Assembly: GCF_000980875.1 (NCBI RefSeq)
Contig: NZ_LAYO01000072.1
Coordinates: forward strand, 1-33,533
Length of the DNA stretch: 33,533 bases
Reading direction: 5' to 3'
Origin: Leucobacter sp. Ag1
GTDB taxonomy: Bacteria; Actinomycetota; Actinomycetes; Actinomycetales; Microbacteriaceae
The notes under the pieces are model-generated. The model was not told the DNA's origin. It ran no database searches and worked only from the letters and a program-made list of their open reading frames with translations. Positions 23,485 to 32,209 of this stretch are shown one piece after another. Every line of letters starts with the position of its first letter. The stretch's first letter is position 1. The translations under genes were made by a program, and so were the position numbers.

Positions 23485-23490
23485 TAGCCT
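23485..23490 (+). promoter_or_regulatory. -10 element TAGCCT of dapA, probable leaderless start
   Basis: TAGCCT ends 6 nt before the GTG at 23497, identical in sequence and spacing to dapB. Confidence 0.6.
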
Positions 23491-23496
23491 AGGCGT

Positions 23497-24474
23497 GTGA
23501 CACAGCGCGAGAATCCCTTCGGCCAGGTACTGGTCGCTCTGGTGACCCCGTTCCAGGCCGACGGCGAAGTCGACTGGGCGGCCACCGAGGCCCACATCGA
23601 CCACTGCATCTCCAGCGGGGCCGACGGCATCGTCGTGACCGGCACCACCGGCGAGACGAGCACCCTCACCGACCCCGAGAAGATCAAGCTCGTCGAGGTC
23701 GCGAAGTCGGTCTCGGGCGGGCGCGCGAAGATCATCACTGGCGGCGGCTCCAACGAGACCGCGCACGCCATCGAGCTCTACAAGGCCAGCGAGAAGGCCG
23801 GCGCAGACGGCGTCATGATCGTCACGCCGTACTACAACAAGCCCACCCAGGCGGGCCTGCTGACCCACTTCCGCATGGTCGCGGACTCCACCGACCTGCC
23901 GGTCATCCTGTACGACATCCCCGGCCGCACCGGCGTGCCGATCAAGTACGAGACGATCCTGCGGCTCGCGAAGCACCCCAACGTGCTCGCGGTGAAGGAC
24001 GCCAAGGGCGACTTCAGCGAGGTCAGCCGGGTGCTGAACCAGACCGACCTCATGTACTTCTCGGGCGACGACGCGAACGTGCTTCCGCACCTCTCGATCG
24101 GGGCCACCGGCCTCATCGGGGTCACCGCCAACATCACCGCCGCGCCCTACCGCACCATCATCGACGCGGTGAACGCGGGCGACCTGCACACGGCGCGCGA
24201 GCAGCACCAGCGGCTCGAGCCCCTCGTGCGCGCCATCATGACCCACGTGCCCGGCACCGTCGCGGCCAAGTACGTGCTGCACGGCCTCGGCCGCATCTCG
24301 AGCCCGCGCGTGCGCCTGCCGCTCGTCGGTCCCGAGGAGTGGGAGGCCGCCATGATCGAGGACGAGCTCGCGCTCGTGCACGACGTCGCCGGCGTCGATT
24401 TCCAGAACTTCCGGCCGGACCGCAACGCGGCTGCCGGCGGCGCCCTGCCGAAGATCGCAGGGACCACCCGCTAA
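23497..24474 (+). CDS. dapA: 4-hydroxy-tetrahydrodipicolinate synthase
   Basis: DapA condenses pyruvate with aspartate semialdehyde, the committed step to diaminopimelate and lysine. The 325-residue barrel has the Schiff-base Lys167 in VLAVKDAKGD, Tyr139 and Arg144 in ILYDIPGRTG, Thr50/Thr51 in GTTGE, and Tyr113 in TPYYNKP. All are conserved catalytic or gating residues. The GTG at 23497 is chosen because the -10 hexamer lies 6 nt upstream. It ends 42 nt before rnj with a hairpin between (24481-24500). Confidence 0.97.
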   Translation: MTQRENPFGQVLVALVTPFQADGEVDWAATEAHIDHCISSGADGIVVTGTTGETSTLTDPEKIKLVEVAKSVSGGRAKIITGGGSNETAHAIELYKASEKAGADGVMIVTPYYNKPTQAGLLTHFRMVADSTDLPVILYDIPGRTGVPIKYETILRLAKHPNVLAVKDAKGDFSEVSRVLNQTDLMYFSGDDANVLPHLSIGATGLIGVTANITAAPYRTIIDAVNAGDLHTAREQHQRLEPLVRAIMTHVPGTVAAKYVLHGLGRISSPRVRLPLVGPEEWEAAMIEDELALVHDVAGVDFQNFRPDRNAAAGGALPKIAGTTR

Positions 24475-24480
24475 CCGAAC

Positions 24481-24500
24481 GGCCCCGAAGGATCGGGGCC
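24481..24500 (+). terminator. Hairpin between dapA and rnj
   Basis: GGCCCCGA and TCGGGGCC form an 8-bp stem over AGGA without a U-tract, ending 6 nt before the rnj ribosome site AGGAGG (24507-24512). It may be a weak attenuator or processing site rather than a full terminator. Confidence 0.5.
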
Positions 24501-24516
24501 CTGACCAGGAGGCTGT

Positions 24517-26196
24517 GTGCCCGTCACCACCCCGTATGCTCCGCCGAAGCTCAAGAACGGCACCCTTCGCATCACCCCGCTGGGCGGCCTCGGCGAGGTC
24601 GGCCGCAACATGACGGTCTACGAGATCAACGGCAAGCTGCTGATCGTGGACTGCGGCGTGCTCTTCCCCGAGGAGCACCAGCCGGGCGTCGACCTGATCC
24701 TGCCCGACATCTCGCAGATCGAGAACCGCCTGAACGACATCGTCGCGGTCGTGCTCACGCACGGTCACGAGGATCACATCGGCGGTGTGCCCTACCTGCT
24801 GAAGCGTCGTCCGAACATCCCGCTGGTCGGGTCGAAGCTCACGCTCGCGTTCATCTCGGCGAAGCTCAAGGAGCACCGGATCACGCCCGAGCTGCGTCAG
24901 GTCGCCGAGGGCGACCGCGTGAAGTTCGGTCCGTTCGACCTCGAGTTCATCGCGGTGAACCACTCGATCCCCGACGCGCTCGCGGTCGCGATCCGCACCG
25001 AGGCCGGCCTGGTCATCGGCACGGGCGACTTCAAGATGGATCAGCTGCCGCTCGACGGCCGCATCACCGATCTGCGCGCCTTCGCCCGCCTGGGCGAGGA
25101 GGGCGTCGACCTGTTCATGACGGACTCGACCAACGCCGAGGTCCCGGGCTTCACCCCGCTCGAGAAGGACATCGGTCCCGTGCTCGAGCGCGTCATCGAG
25201 AAGGCCCGCGGCAAGGTCGTGGTGGCGAGCTTCTCGAGCCACGTGCACCGCGTGCAGCAGGTGCTCGACGCCGCGCAGAAGGCCGGCCGCCGCGTCGTGC
25301 TGCTCGGCCGTTCGATGGTCCGCAACATGAAGATCGCGTCGGATCTCGGCTACCTCGAGGTGCCCGAGGGCGTGCTCGTCGATCTCAAGAAGAGCGGCGA
25401 CATCCCCGACCACCGCATCGTCTACATGTCGACCGGTTCGCAGGGCGAGCCCATGGCGGTCCTGAGCCGCATGGCGAACCAGGAGCACCAGGTCGAGATC
25501 GGCCAGGGCGACACCGTGATCCTGGCGTCGAGCCTGATCCCGGGCAACGAGAACTCGGTCTACCGGGTGATCAACGGCCTCATGAAGCTCGGCGCGAACG
25601 TCGTGCACAAGGGCAACGCCAAGGTGCACGTCTCGGGCCACGCCGCCGCCGGCGAGCTCATGTACTGCTACAACATCGTCCGCCCGAAGAACGTCATGCC
25701 GATCCACGGCGAGTACCGCCACCTCGTGGCGAACGCCGGCGTCGCGATCGAGACGGGCGTGCCGCAGAACCGCACCATCATCGGCGAGAACGGCACCGTG
25801 GTCGACCTGGTCGACGGCGTCGCGCGCGTCGTCGGGCAGCTCGAGATCGACTTCATCTACGTCGACGGCAAGAGCGTCGGCCGGGTCACCGACGACGATC
25901 TGCGCGATCGTCGCACGCTGGCGGAGGAGGGCTTCATCTCGGTGATCACGGTCGTCGAGACGAGCCTCGGCCAGATCGTGTCGGGTCCCGAGATCCACGC
26001 CAAGGGCGTGGCCGAGGACGACAAGGTGTTCGACGCCATCAAGCCGAAGATCGCCGACGCTCTCGAAGAGGCGATGAAGGGTGGGACGACCGATCAGCAC
26101 GCGCTGCAGCAGGTCGTCCGCCGCACCATCGGCCGCTGGGTCGGTACGAAGCTGCGCCGCAAGTCGATGATCGTCCCCGTCGTGGTGGTGGTCTGA
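24517..26196 (+). CDS. rnj: Ribonuclease J
   Basis: RNase J is a zinc-dependent endo- and 5'-3' exoribonuclease of the metallo-beta-lactamase/beta-CASP group, acting in mRNA decay and rRNA maturation. The 559-residue protein has the metal motif THGHEDHIGG (His82, His84, Asp86, His87), GTGDFKMD, the beta-CASP domain (about 210-380; FSSHVHRVQQVLDAA), HVSGHAAAGEL, and the C-terminal dimer region. The GTG at 24517 is 4 nt after AGGAGG. A femX-like gene follows after 3 nt. In related genomes ftsK is often next; here five other genes intervene. Confidence 0.96.
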   Translation: MPVTTPYAPPKLKNGTLRITPLGGLGEVGRNMTVYEINGKLLIVDCGVLFPEEHQPGVDLILPDISQIENRLNDIVAVVLTHGHEDHIGGVPYLLKRRPNIPLVGSKLTLAFISAKLKEHRITPELRQVAEGDRVKFGPFDLEFIAVNHSIPDALAVAIRTEAGLVIGTGDFKMDQLPLDGRITDLRAFARLGEEGVDLFMTDSTNAEVPGFTPLEKDIGPVLERVIEKARGKVVVASFSSHVHRVQQVLDAAQKAGRRVVLLGRSMVRNMKIASDLGYLEVPEGVLVDLKKSGDIPDHRIVYMSTGSQGEPMAVLSRMANQEHQVEIGQGDTVILASSLIPGNENSVYRVINGLMKLGANVVHKGNAKVHVSGHAAAGELMYCYNIVRPKNVMPIHGEYRHLVANAGVAIETGVPQNRTIIGENGTVVDLVDGVARVVGQLEIDFIYVDGKSVGRVTDDDLRDRRTLAEEGFISVITVVETSLGQIVSGPEIHAKGVAEDDKVFDAIKPKIADALEEAMKGGTTDQHALQQVVRRTIGRWVGTKLRRKSMIVPVVVVV

Positions 26197-26199
26197 CCG

Positions 26200-27321
26200 G
26201 TGTCGGTCGAAGCCCGGCCCGTCGCCGCCGTGCGGTTCGCGACGGACGATGAGCGCGCCCGCTGGGACGCGCTCATCGCGGCGAACCCCGGCGGCGGCGA
26301 GGTCTGGCAGGGCGACGCCTACCTCGAGCAGAAGCGCGAGGCCGGACGCTACCGCGTGCACCGGCTGATCGTCGAGCTCGGCGACGAGGATCGCACCGCG
26401 GTCGCCGTCGGCGTGCTCGCGAAGCGAGCGCCGCTGCTCGGCGAGTGGTGGCACGTGCCGGCCGGTCCCGCCGCGCTCGACGCCGCGGGGCAGGATCCCG
26501 AGGCGTTCGCGCGCGCGACCCGCGCCGTGGCCGACTTCGCGCGCGCCAACGGGGCGTTCCTGCTGAAGATCGAGCCGCGCGTGCTGGCGAGCGCCGAGGC
26601 GGATCGAGTCGTTCGCGCGCTCGGCGCAGTACCGACGGCGCGCATCATCCCGAACCCCTCGACGGTGATCGTCGACGTCCGGGGGAGCGGCGCCGAGCCG
26701 CGCACCGAGGACGAGCTCTTCGCGAGCCTCGGCAAGAAGGCCCGCTACGCGATCAAGAAGGCCGCGCGCGACGGGATCACCGTCGAGCGGGTGCCCGCGA
26801 GCGACGCGAACTGCGCCGCGTTCTTCCGCCTGCTCGAAGAGACGGCCGAGGGGCGTTTCGTGCTGCGCAGCGCCGACTACTACCGCACGTTCTGGCAGCG
26901 CTTCGAGCGAGCAGGCGACGGTCAGCTGTTCTTCGCCTACCGCGACGGCGCGCTCGTCGCGGGTGCGTTCGCCATGGGCCTCGGTTCCAAGACGACCTAC
27001 AAGGACGGCGCCTCGGTGCGCGCGAAGACCGCCTACGGCGCCTCGCATGCTCTGCAGTGGGAGGTCCTGCGCTGGGCGCTCGAGCGCGGTGCCGTCACCC
27101 ACGACCTGTGCGGGGCACCTCCCTCGGGCCAGGCCTCCGACACCGCGCACCCGCTGCACGGCGTCGGCCAGTTCAAGACGAGCTTCGCGCCGCAGATCGT
27201 CGACTACGCGGGCGCGTGGGATCTGCCGCTGAGCGCGAGCAAGTTCTCCGTCTGGGCGAAGATCGGCGACCGCATCGCGCGCCGCCTCTCGCTCACCGTG
27301 CAGAAGGACCCGTACTACTGA
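26200..27321 (+). CDS. FemX/FemAB-family peptidoglycan aminoacyltransferase 1
   Basis: Fem-type enzymes transfer amino acids from aminoacyl-tRNA to the lipid II stem peptide on the cytosolic side. The 373-residue protein has the paired GNAT-like domains of the family, with FASLGKKARYAIKKAARDGITVE (the basic loop before the second domain) and GVGQFKTSFAPQIVDYAGAWDLPL near the C-terminus. No membrane segment is present. GTG starts 3 nt after the rnj stop, so it is co-transcribed with rnj. It overlaps murJ by one base (TGATG). Which residue is added cannot be read from sequence. Confidence 0.88.
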   Translation: MSVEARPVAAVRFATDDERARWDALIAANPGGGEVWQGDAYLEQKREAGRYRVHRLIVELGDEDRTAVAVGVLAKRAPLLGEWWHVPAGPAALDAAGQDPEAFARATRAVADFARANGAFLLKIEPRVLASAEADRVVRALGAVPTARIIPNPSTVIVDVRGSGAEPRTEDELFASLGKKARYAIKKAARDGITVERVPASDANCAAFFRLLEETAEGRFVLRSADYYRTFWQRFERAGDGQLFFAYRDGALVAGAFAMGLGSKTTYKDGASVRAKTAYGASHALQWEVLRWALERGAVTHDLCGAPPSGQASDTAHPLHGVGQFKTSFAPQIVDYAGAWDLPLSASKFSVWAKIGDRIARRLSLTVQKDPYY

Positions 27322-28937
27322 TGGCCGGCTCTCTGGCGCGCGCGAGCGCGGTGATGGCCTCGGGGACCATGGTCTCCCGGGTGCTCGGTTTCGTGAAGGT
27401 GAGCCTCCTCGCCTTCGCGATCGGCGGGTCGGTGACTCGATCCGGCGACGCGTTCGCGATCGGCAACCTGCTGCCCAACACCATGTACATGATCCTGCTC
27501 GGCGGCATGCTCAACGCGGTGCTCGTACCGCAGATCGTGAAGGCCGCGAAGGATCCCGACGGCGGTGCCGGATACATCAACCGCGTACTCACGCTCGTCG
27601 TCAGTGCGCTCGCGGTCGGCACGGCGCTCCTGCTGCTGATCGCGCCCTGGATCGTCTGGCTCCTCACTGCTGAGTGGGGAGACTCGCAGCGCGCCCTCGC
27701 GACTGCCTTCGCCTACTGGTGCCTGCCGCAGATCATCTTCTATGGGCTCTACACGGTGCTCGGTGAAGTGCTGAACGCTCGCAGCGTGTTCGGTCCCTTC
27801 ACTTGGGCGCCCGTCGCCAATAACGTCATCGCCATAGCGGGCATCATCGTCTACATCGCGATGTATGGCGCCGACCCCAAGGGCGGGCAGGATCCCGGCG
27901 CGTGGACGTCAGCCGGCATCGCAGTGCTGGCAGGCAGTGCGACACTCGGCGTCGTCGTGCAGTCGCTCATCCTGTTCATCTCCTGGCGCCGGGCAGGAAT
28001 CCGTTTCCGCCCCGATTTCCGCTGGAAGGGAATGGGGCTCGGACAGACCGGCCGCATCGCCGGGTGGAGCCTCGCGGCGATCATCGTCATGCAGCTCGGC
28101 GGCTTCATCACGCAGGCCGTGATTAACACCTCTTCCGGGCACGGACCCTCGGCCACTGCAATGCAGAACGCCTGGCTGCTGTTCATGACCCCGCACTCCG
28201 TGATCGCGGTATCCCTCGGAACCGCATACTTCACCCGTCTCGCCGGATGGGGGCAGACCGGGCGGATGCCGGAGTTCGTGGCGGATTTCTCCGCCTCAGC
28301 GCGCCAGATATCTCTTGTCATGGTGCTCGCCTCGGTCGCGATCTTTACAGCAGCACCGTTCCTCGCCAGGATCCTCAATCCGGGAACAGGAGCGGCTCAG
28401 GTCGGCGGGTTCACGATCGTGCTCCAGTGCTACATCGTCGGTCTGGCCGCGTACAGTTTCCTGTTCGTGGTCCAGCGCTCGTTCTATGCGCTGTCGGATA
28501 CCAAGACGCCGTTCATCTTCACCACGATTCAGATCACTCTGCTCGTGCTGCTGTCGCTCGGCCTGCTCGTGCTGCCGAAGGAGATGCTCGGGGCGGCATA
28601 TGCGTTGGTGTTCGCATTCACCACGGTCGTCGAAGCGCTCATTGCCGTCTGGCTACTGCGACGTCGGATCGGAACTATCGACGGTTCGCGCATCCTCGCG
28701 AGTCTGCTGCTCTACGGCATCGCCTCGGTTCCGGCGCTCGTGATCGGTCTCGTGCTTTACTTCCTGTCGATCCTGGTCTTGCCAGATCCCGGCATGCTCC
28801 TGTCAATCCTGTTCGCAGGGGTGATGGCGATCGTCGTCTCGGCCGTCTACCTGGTGACGCTCAAGCTGATCCGTTCGCCCGATCTCGCCGAACTCACCGC
28901 ATTCGTCTCCCGCAAGCTCGGAAGGAACCGTTCGTGA
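27321..28937 (+). CDS. MurJ/MviN-like lipid II flippase
   Basis: This 538-residue protein has 13-14 predicted helices in the MOP exporter fold. Landmarks are ASGTMVSRVLGFVKVSLLAFAIG at helix 1 (with the conserved S-R-x-L-G-F), NLLPNTMYMILLGGMLNAVLVPQIVKA, and FYALSDTKTPF, all typical of MurJ. MurJ flips lipid II to the outer face. It lacks the long C-terminal domain of mycobacterial MviN and is probably an extra paralogue beside the one expected elsewhere in the chromosome. It is embedded between two fem genes with 1- and 4-nt overlaps. Third positions are richer in A/T from about 27590 on (e.g. GCATATGCGTTGGTG), unlike its neighbours and the other membrane genes here. Confidence 0.88.
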   Translation: MAGSLARASAVMASGTMVSRVLGFVKVSLLAFAIGGSVTRSGDAFAIGNLLPNTMYMILLGGMLNAVLVPQIVKAAKDPDGGAGYINRVLTLVVSALAVGTALLLLIAPWIVWLLTAEWGDSQRALATAFAYWCLPQIIFYGLYTVLGEVLNARSVFGPFTWAPVANNVIAIAGIIVYIAMYGADPKGGQDPGAWTSAGIAVLAGSATLGVVVQSLILFISWRRAGIRFRPDFRWKGMGLGQTGRIAGWSLAAIIVMQLGGFITQAVINTSSGHGPSATAMQNAWLLFMTPHSVIAVSLGTAYFTRLAGWGQTGRMPEFVADFSASARQISLVMVLASVAIFTAAPFLARILNPGTGAAQVGGFTIVLQCYIVGLAAYSFLFVVQRSFYALSDTKTPFIFTTIQITLLVLLSLGLLVLPKEMLGAAYALVFAFTTVVEALIAVWLLRRRIGTIDGSRILASLLLYGIASVPALVIGLVLYFLSILVLPDPGMLLSILFAGVMAIVVSAVYLVTLKLIRSPDLAELTAFVSRKLGRNRS

Positions 28938-29983
28938 CCCTCACCGTCACCCCCTGCACCGATCCGGAGCTCTGGGATCGGACCGTCATCGACCTCGGCG
29001 GGCATCCGCTCCAGCTCTGGGGCTGGGGCGAGCTGAAGTCCGCGCACCGCTGGTCGGCGGAGCGCGTCCTCGTGACCCGCGACGGCGAGACTGTCGGGGC
29101 CTGCCAGCTCCTCACCCGCAAGCTGCCCTGGCCGCTGGGCGGCTTCGTGTACGCCCCGCGCGGTCCGGTGCTCGCGCGCGGCCCGAAGGCCGCCGAGATC
29201 GAGGGCGCGACTCCCGGCTCGGCCGGCGCACCGGCGCAGGATCCGGCACCGGGCGCGGTCGCCGACGCCGTCGCGGACTACGTGCGTCGCACGCGCCGCG
29301 CGGTGGCGGTCTCGATCGAGCCCGACGAGGACGACGGCCGGTTCCCGCTGTCCGACGCCTGGCGCCGCGCCGAGACGACGGTGCTTCCCGCACGCACGCT
29401 GATCCTCGACCTCACGCGCAGCGAGGACGAGCTCATGGGCGACATGTCGAAGAAGCACCGCCAGTACGTGCGCAAGTCCGAGCGCGAGGAGTCGCTCGAG
29501 ATCCGCCGCGTCGAGACCGCCGAGCAGCTCGAGGAGTGCCTCGAGGTCTACCGTGCGACCAGCGCGCGCGCCGACTTCGGCCTGCACGAGGACTCCTACT
29601 ACCACGACGCCCGCACCATGCTCGGCGAGCACGCGCCGATCTGGGCCAGCTACGTCGACGGCAAGCCCGTCGCGTTCCTGTTCCTCGCGGTCAGCGGGCG
29701 CACCTCGTTCGAGCTCTACGGCGGCATGGACGAGACCGGTCAGCGGCTGCGCGCCAACTACGCGCTCAAATGGAACGCGATCCGCGAGATGAAGGCCCGG
29801 GGCGTCGAGCGCTACGACTTCGGCGGCCTCATCAACGACGGCGTGACCACGTTCAAGACCGGGTTCTCCTCGCACGAGAACCTGCTCGCGGGCACCTGGG
29901 ACCGCCCGATGTTCGGCTACGGCATCTGGACCCGCGGCCTGCCGCTCGCGAAGTCGGTCGTGCGCAAGCTCCGGCGACGCTGA
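28934..29983 (+). CDS. FemX/FemAB-family peptidoglycan aminoacyltransferase 2
   Basis: This 349-residue transferase starts at GTG inside the murJ stop (GTGA). Family marks include HPLQLWGWGELK near the N-terminus, MSKKHRQYVRKSERE (the basic hinge before the second domain), RANYALKWNAIREMKARGVERYDFGG, and FKTGFSSHENLLAGTWDRPM. A short Gly/Ala/Pro-rich loop (about 92-112) interrupts the first domain. With the upstream paralogue it could add two successive or different residues to lipid II. jetA follows after 8 nt with no promoter visible. Confidence 0.9.
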   Translation: MTLTVTPCTDPELWDRTVIDLGGHPLQLWGWGELKSAHRWSAERVLVTRDGETVGACQLLTRKLPWPLGGFVYAPRGPVLARGPKAAEIEGATPGSAGAPAQDPAPGAVADAVADYVRRTRRAVAVSIEPDEDDGRFPLSDAWRRAETTVLPARTLILDLTRSEDELMGDMSKKHRQYVRKSEREESLEIRRVETAEQLEECLEVYRATSARADFGLHEDSYYHDARTMLGEHAPIWASYVDGKPVAFLFLAVSGRTSFELYGGMDETGQRLRANYALKWNAIREMKARGVERYDFGGLINDGVTTFKTGFSSHENLLAGTWDRPMFGYGIWTRGLPLAKSVVRKLRRR

Positions 29984-29991
29984 TCGCGGGG

Positions 29992-31485
29992 ATGGGACAC
30001 AGCAGGGCGGAGGCCGCGTACCAGCGAGCGATCGGGGCGTTCAAGAACCCGACGCTCGATCTGCTGCACGGTCGGTACGCGCCGTTCGTGATCGCCGCGC
30101 TCTCGCTCGTCTTCACGGCGGATCGTCCGACGGTCGCCGTCTCGGACGCGCACGTCGAGGTCGGCGAGATCGTCGACGAGCTGCGCGCCGCCGATCACGA
30201 CGGACGGGAACGCGGCCTGCCCGCGGGCTCGGGCCGTGAGATCTGCCGGTACTGGGTGCGGGTGGGCTGGCTCGTGCCGCAGATCGTGGACGACGCAGAG
30301 GTGTACCGGCTGTCGGCGCAGGCCGTCGGCGCGCTCGAGATCGCCGGTCGCGCGGGCGGCGGGCGTTCACGGGTCTCGCGCTCGCGCGTGCGCACCCTGC
30401 TCGAGACGATCGAGCAGCTCGCGCAGGATGCCGAGCCGGATCCCGAGGAGCGGCGCGCCCGGCTCCTCGCCGATCGCGCGGCGATCGACGCCGAGCTCGC
30501 GCGCCTCGACGAGCACGGGGCGCCCGAGCCCGCGGACGACGAGCTGCTGCTCGAGGAGGCGGAGAACGTGCTCCACCTCGCTCGCGAGCTGCCGGCCGAC
30601 TTCTCCCGCGTAGCCGAGTCGATCAACGCGATGCAGCGCGACGTCGTCGCGGATCTGCGACGCGACGTACGGCCCGCCGGAGAGGTGCTGCGCGAGTACC
30701 TGCAGCGCGGCCAGCACGTCATGCAGGCCACCCCGGAGGGGCGCGCGTTCGCGGGAGCGCTGCGGCTCATCGGCGATCCCGAGCACATCGATCGCCTGAC
30801 GGATCAGCTGCGCAATCTGCTCGCACAACCGTTCTCGCGGCTCATGGACGCCGAGCAGCGCGGCGATCTCGACGCGATCGCGAAGCGCGTCGAGCAGGGG
30901 GTGCAGGAGGTGCTCACCGCGCAGCGCCGCGCGTCCCACGTGATCACCGCGCAGGTGCGCACCCACGACCCCGCGCGCGACCGCGAGGTCGACGAGCTGC
31001 TGCGCAGCGTGATGTCGGGGCTGCAGAACTGGACCCGGGACGCGAAGGCGGGCGACCGCGTCGAACCCCTGCGCGGGTTCCCCGTCGCGGGCGTCGGCCA
31101 TCTGCGGCAGACGCTCAGCGACATCCGCCCGCCCGCGGCCCCGGCGCCGCTGAGCGAGGCCGAGGGCGAGGCCGAGTTCGAGGAGGCCGACACCCGAGCC
31201 TGGGGCGGTCCCCGATACACCGAGCTCGAGGCCTACGTGGCCGGGCTCGGCGAGCGCTTCGACCTGGCCGACGCGTTCGCGGGCGCTCCCGATGCCGAGC
31301 GCCGACCGGTCGACCTGCTCGGCCTGCTCGAGATCGCGCACCGCACCGGCATGAGCGAGGGCGACGAGGTCTCCGTCGTCGAAGCGCTCCGACCCGACGG
31401 GACGAGCCGCAGGTTCGCCTTCGGTTCCGTCACCGCCGGTATCCGCACAGAATCCGCCGTACCCGAAGAAGGCGCAGATGACTGA
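29992..31485 (+). CDS. jetA: Wadjet protein JetA (DUF3375, MksF-like kleisin)
   Basis: JetA is the kleisin-like subunit of the Wadjet SMC complex, which recognises and cleaves circular plasmid DNA. The 497-residue protein begins with the DUF3375 pattern [27 protein letters not shown] and is highly helical and charged, with long coiled-coil-like stretches (about 125-260 and 260-350). The ATG at 29992 has a GCGGGG immediately before it, a modest ribosome site, and lies 8 nt after the fem gene. It overlaps jetB by 8 nt. The assignment rests on family pattern and on the A-B-C order. Confidence 0.9.
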   Translation: MGHSRAEAAYQRAIGAFKNPTLDLLHGRYAPFVIAALSLVFTADRPTVAVSDAHVEVGEIVDELRAADHDGRERGLPAGSGREICRYWVRVGWLVPQIVDDAEVYRLSAQAVGALEIAGRAGGGRSRVSRSRVRTLLETIEQLAQDAEPDPEERRARLLADRAAIDAELARLDEHGAPEPADDELLLEEAENVLHLARELPADFSRVAESINAMQRDVVADLRRDVRPAGEVLREYLQRGQHVMQATPEGRAFAGALRLIGDPEHIDRLTDQLRNLLAQPFSRLMDAEQRGDLDAIAKRVEQGVQEVLTAQRRASHVITAQVRTHDPARDREVDELLRSVMSGLQNWTRDAKAGDRVEPLRGFPVAGVGHLRQTLSDIRPPAAPAPLSEAEGEAEFEEADTRAWGGPRYTELEAYVAGLGERFDLADAFAGAPDAERRPVDLLGLLEIAHRTGMSEGDEVSVVEALRPDGTSRRFAFGSVTAGIRTESAVPEEGADD

Positions 31486-32209
31486 AACCGTCGAACCGTT
31501 CGTCGCCCCCGTCCCGATGGAGGCCGACCCGGGGGAGTACTTCCCGGGCGACCGCGGCGTGCTCGATCCCGAGGTGCGCCGCGTGCTCGTGCGCCTGCTC
31601 CAGCGTCGCTTCCTGCTCGCCGCGCGCAACCGCGACGACTGGAAGGTGCTGCTCGAGAACCAGTCGGTGATCGAGTCGCGCCTGCACGACCTGTTCGTCG
31701 ACCTCGTGGTCGACTCGGGCCGCGGCGTCGCCTACAAGCAGCAGATCCGCTCCGACGAGCTCGACGTGCCGATCCTGCTCCGCGACGAGGCCTACACGCG
31801 CGCCGAGACGCTCGTGCTCGTCTACCTCCGCACCGTCTACCAGCGCGAGTCGACCGCCGGCGAGGCGTCGGCCCGCGTCGACATCGAAGAGGTCGAGCAG
31901 ACCGTGCTGAGCTACTTCGCCGAGGTCGACGGGGATCAGGCCCGACGCCAGAAGGCCGTGCGCGCGGCGCTCGCCCGGCTCCGGCAGGAGGGCATCGTCG
32001 AGGAGGAGTCCGAGGGGCGGTACCGCATCAGCCCGCTCGTCGAGATCGTGCTCGGCGCCGAGCAGCTCCGCGAGCTCAGCGTCTGGCTGCGCGAACGGGG
32101 GGAGCGGCCCGCGACCCGCGAGCCCGACGCGGGGACCGGCTCAGCCCCGGACCCCGATCCGGATCCCGAACCGACCGACGGCATCGACCGAGAGGAGCAC
32201 GCGCTGTGA
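31478..32209 (+). CDS. jetB: Wadjet protein JetB (DUF4194, MksE-like)
   Basis: JetB is the KITE-type winged-helix partner that binds JetA in the Wadjet condensin complex. The 243-residue protein shows the DUF4194 order: [17 protein letters not shown] near the front, the motif [33 protein letters not shown], and a winged-helix segment near 145-185. The last about 35 residues (from [11 protein letters not shown]) are an acidic Asp/Pro tail, likely disordered. The ATG is inside the end of jetA (8-nt overlap). It overlaps jetC by 4 nt. Confidence 0.9.
   Translation: MTETVEPFVAPVPMEADPGEYFPGDRGVLDPEVRRVLVRLLQRRFLLAARNRDDWKVLLENQSVIESRLHDLFVDLVVDSGRGVAYKQQIRSDELDVPILLRDEAYTRAETLVLVYLRTVYQRESTAGEASARVDIEEVEQTVLSYFAEVDGDQARRQKAVRAALARLRQEGIVEEESEGRYRISPLVEIVLGAEQLRELSVWLRERGERPATREPDAGTGSAPDPDPDPEPTDGIDREEHAL

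Noticed and set aside
24481..24500. Full intrinsic terminator between dapA and rnj
   Set aside because: The hairpin has only an 8-bp stem, lacks a U-tract and lies next to the rnj ribosome site. Read-through is likely, so I list it with low confidence only.
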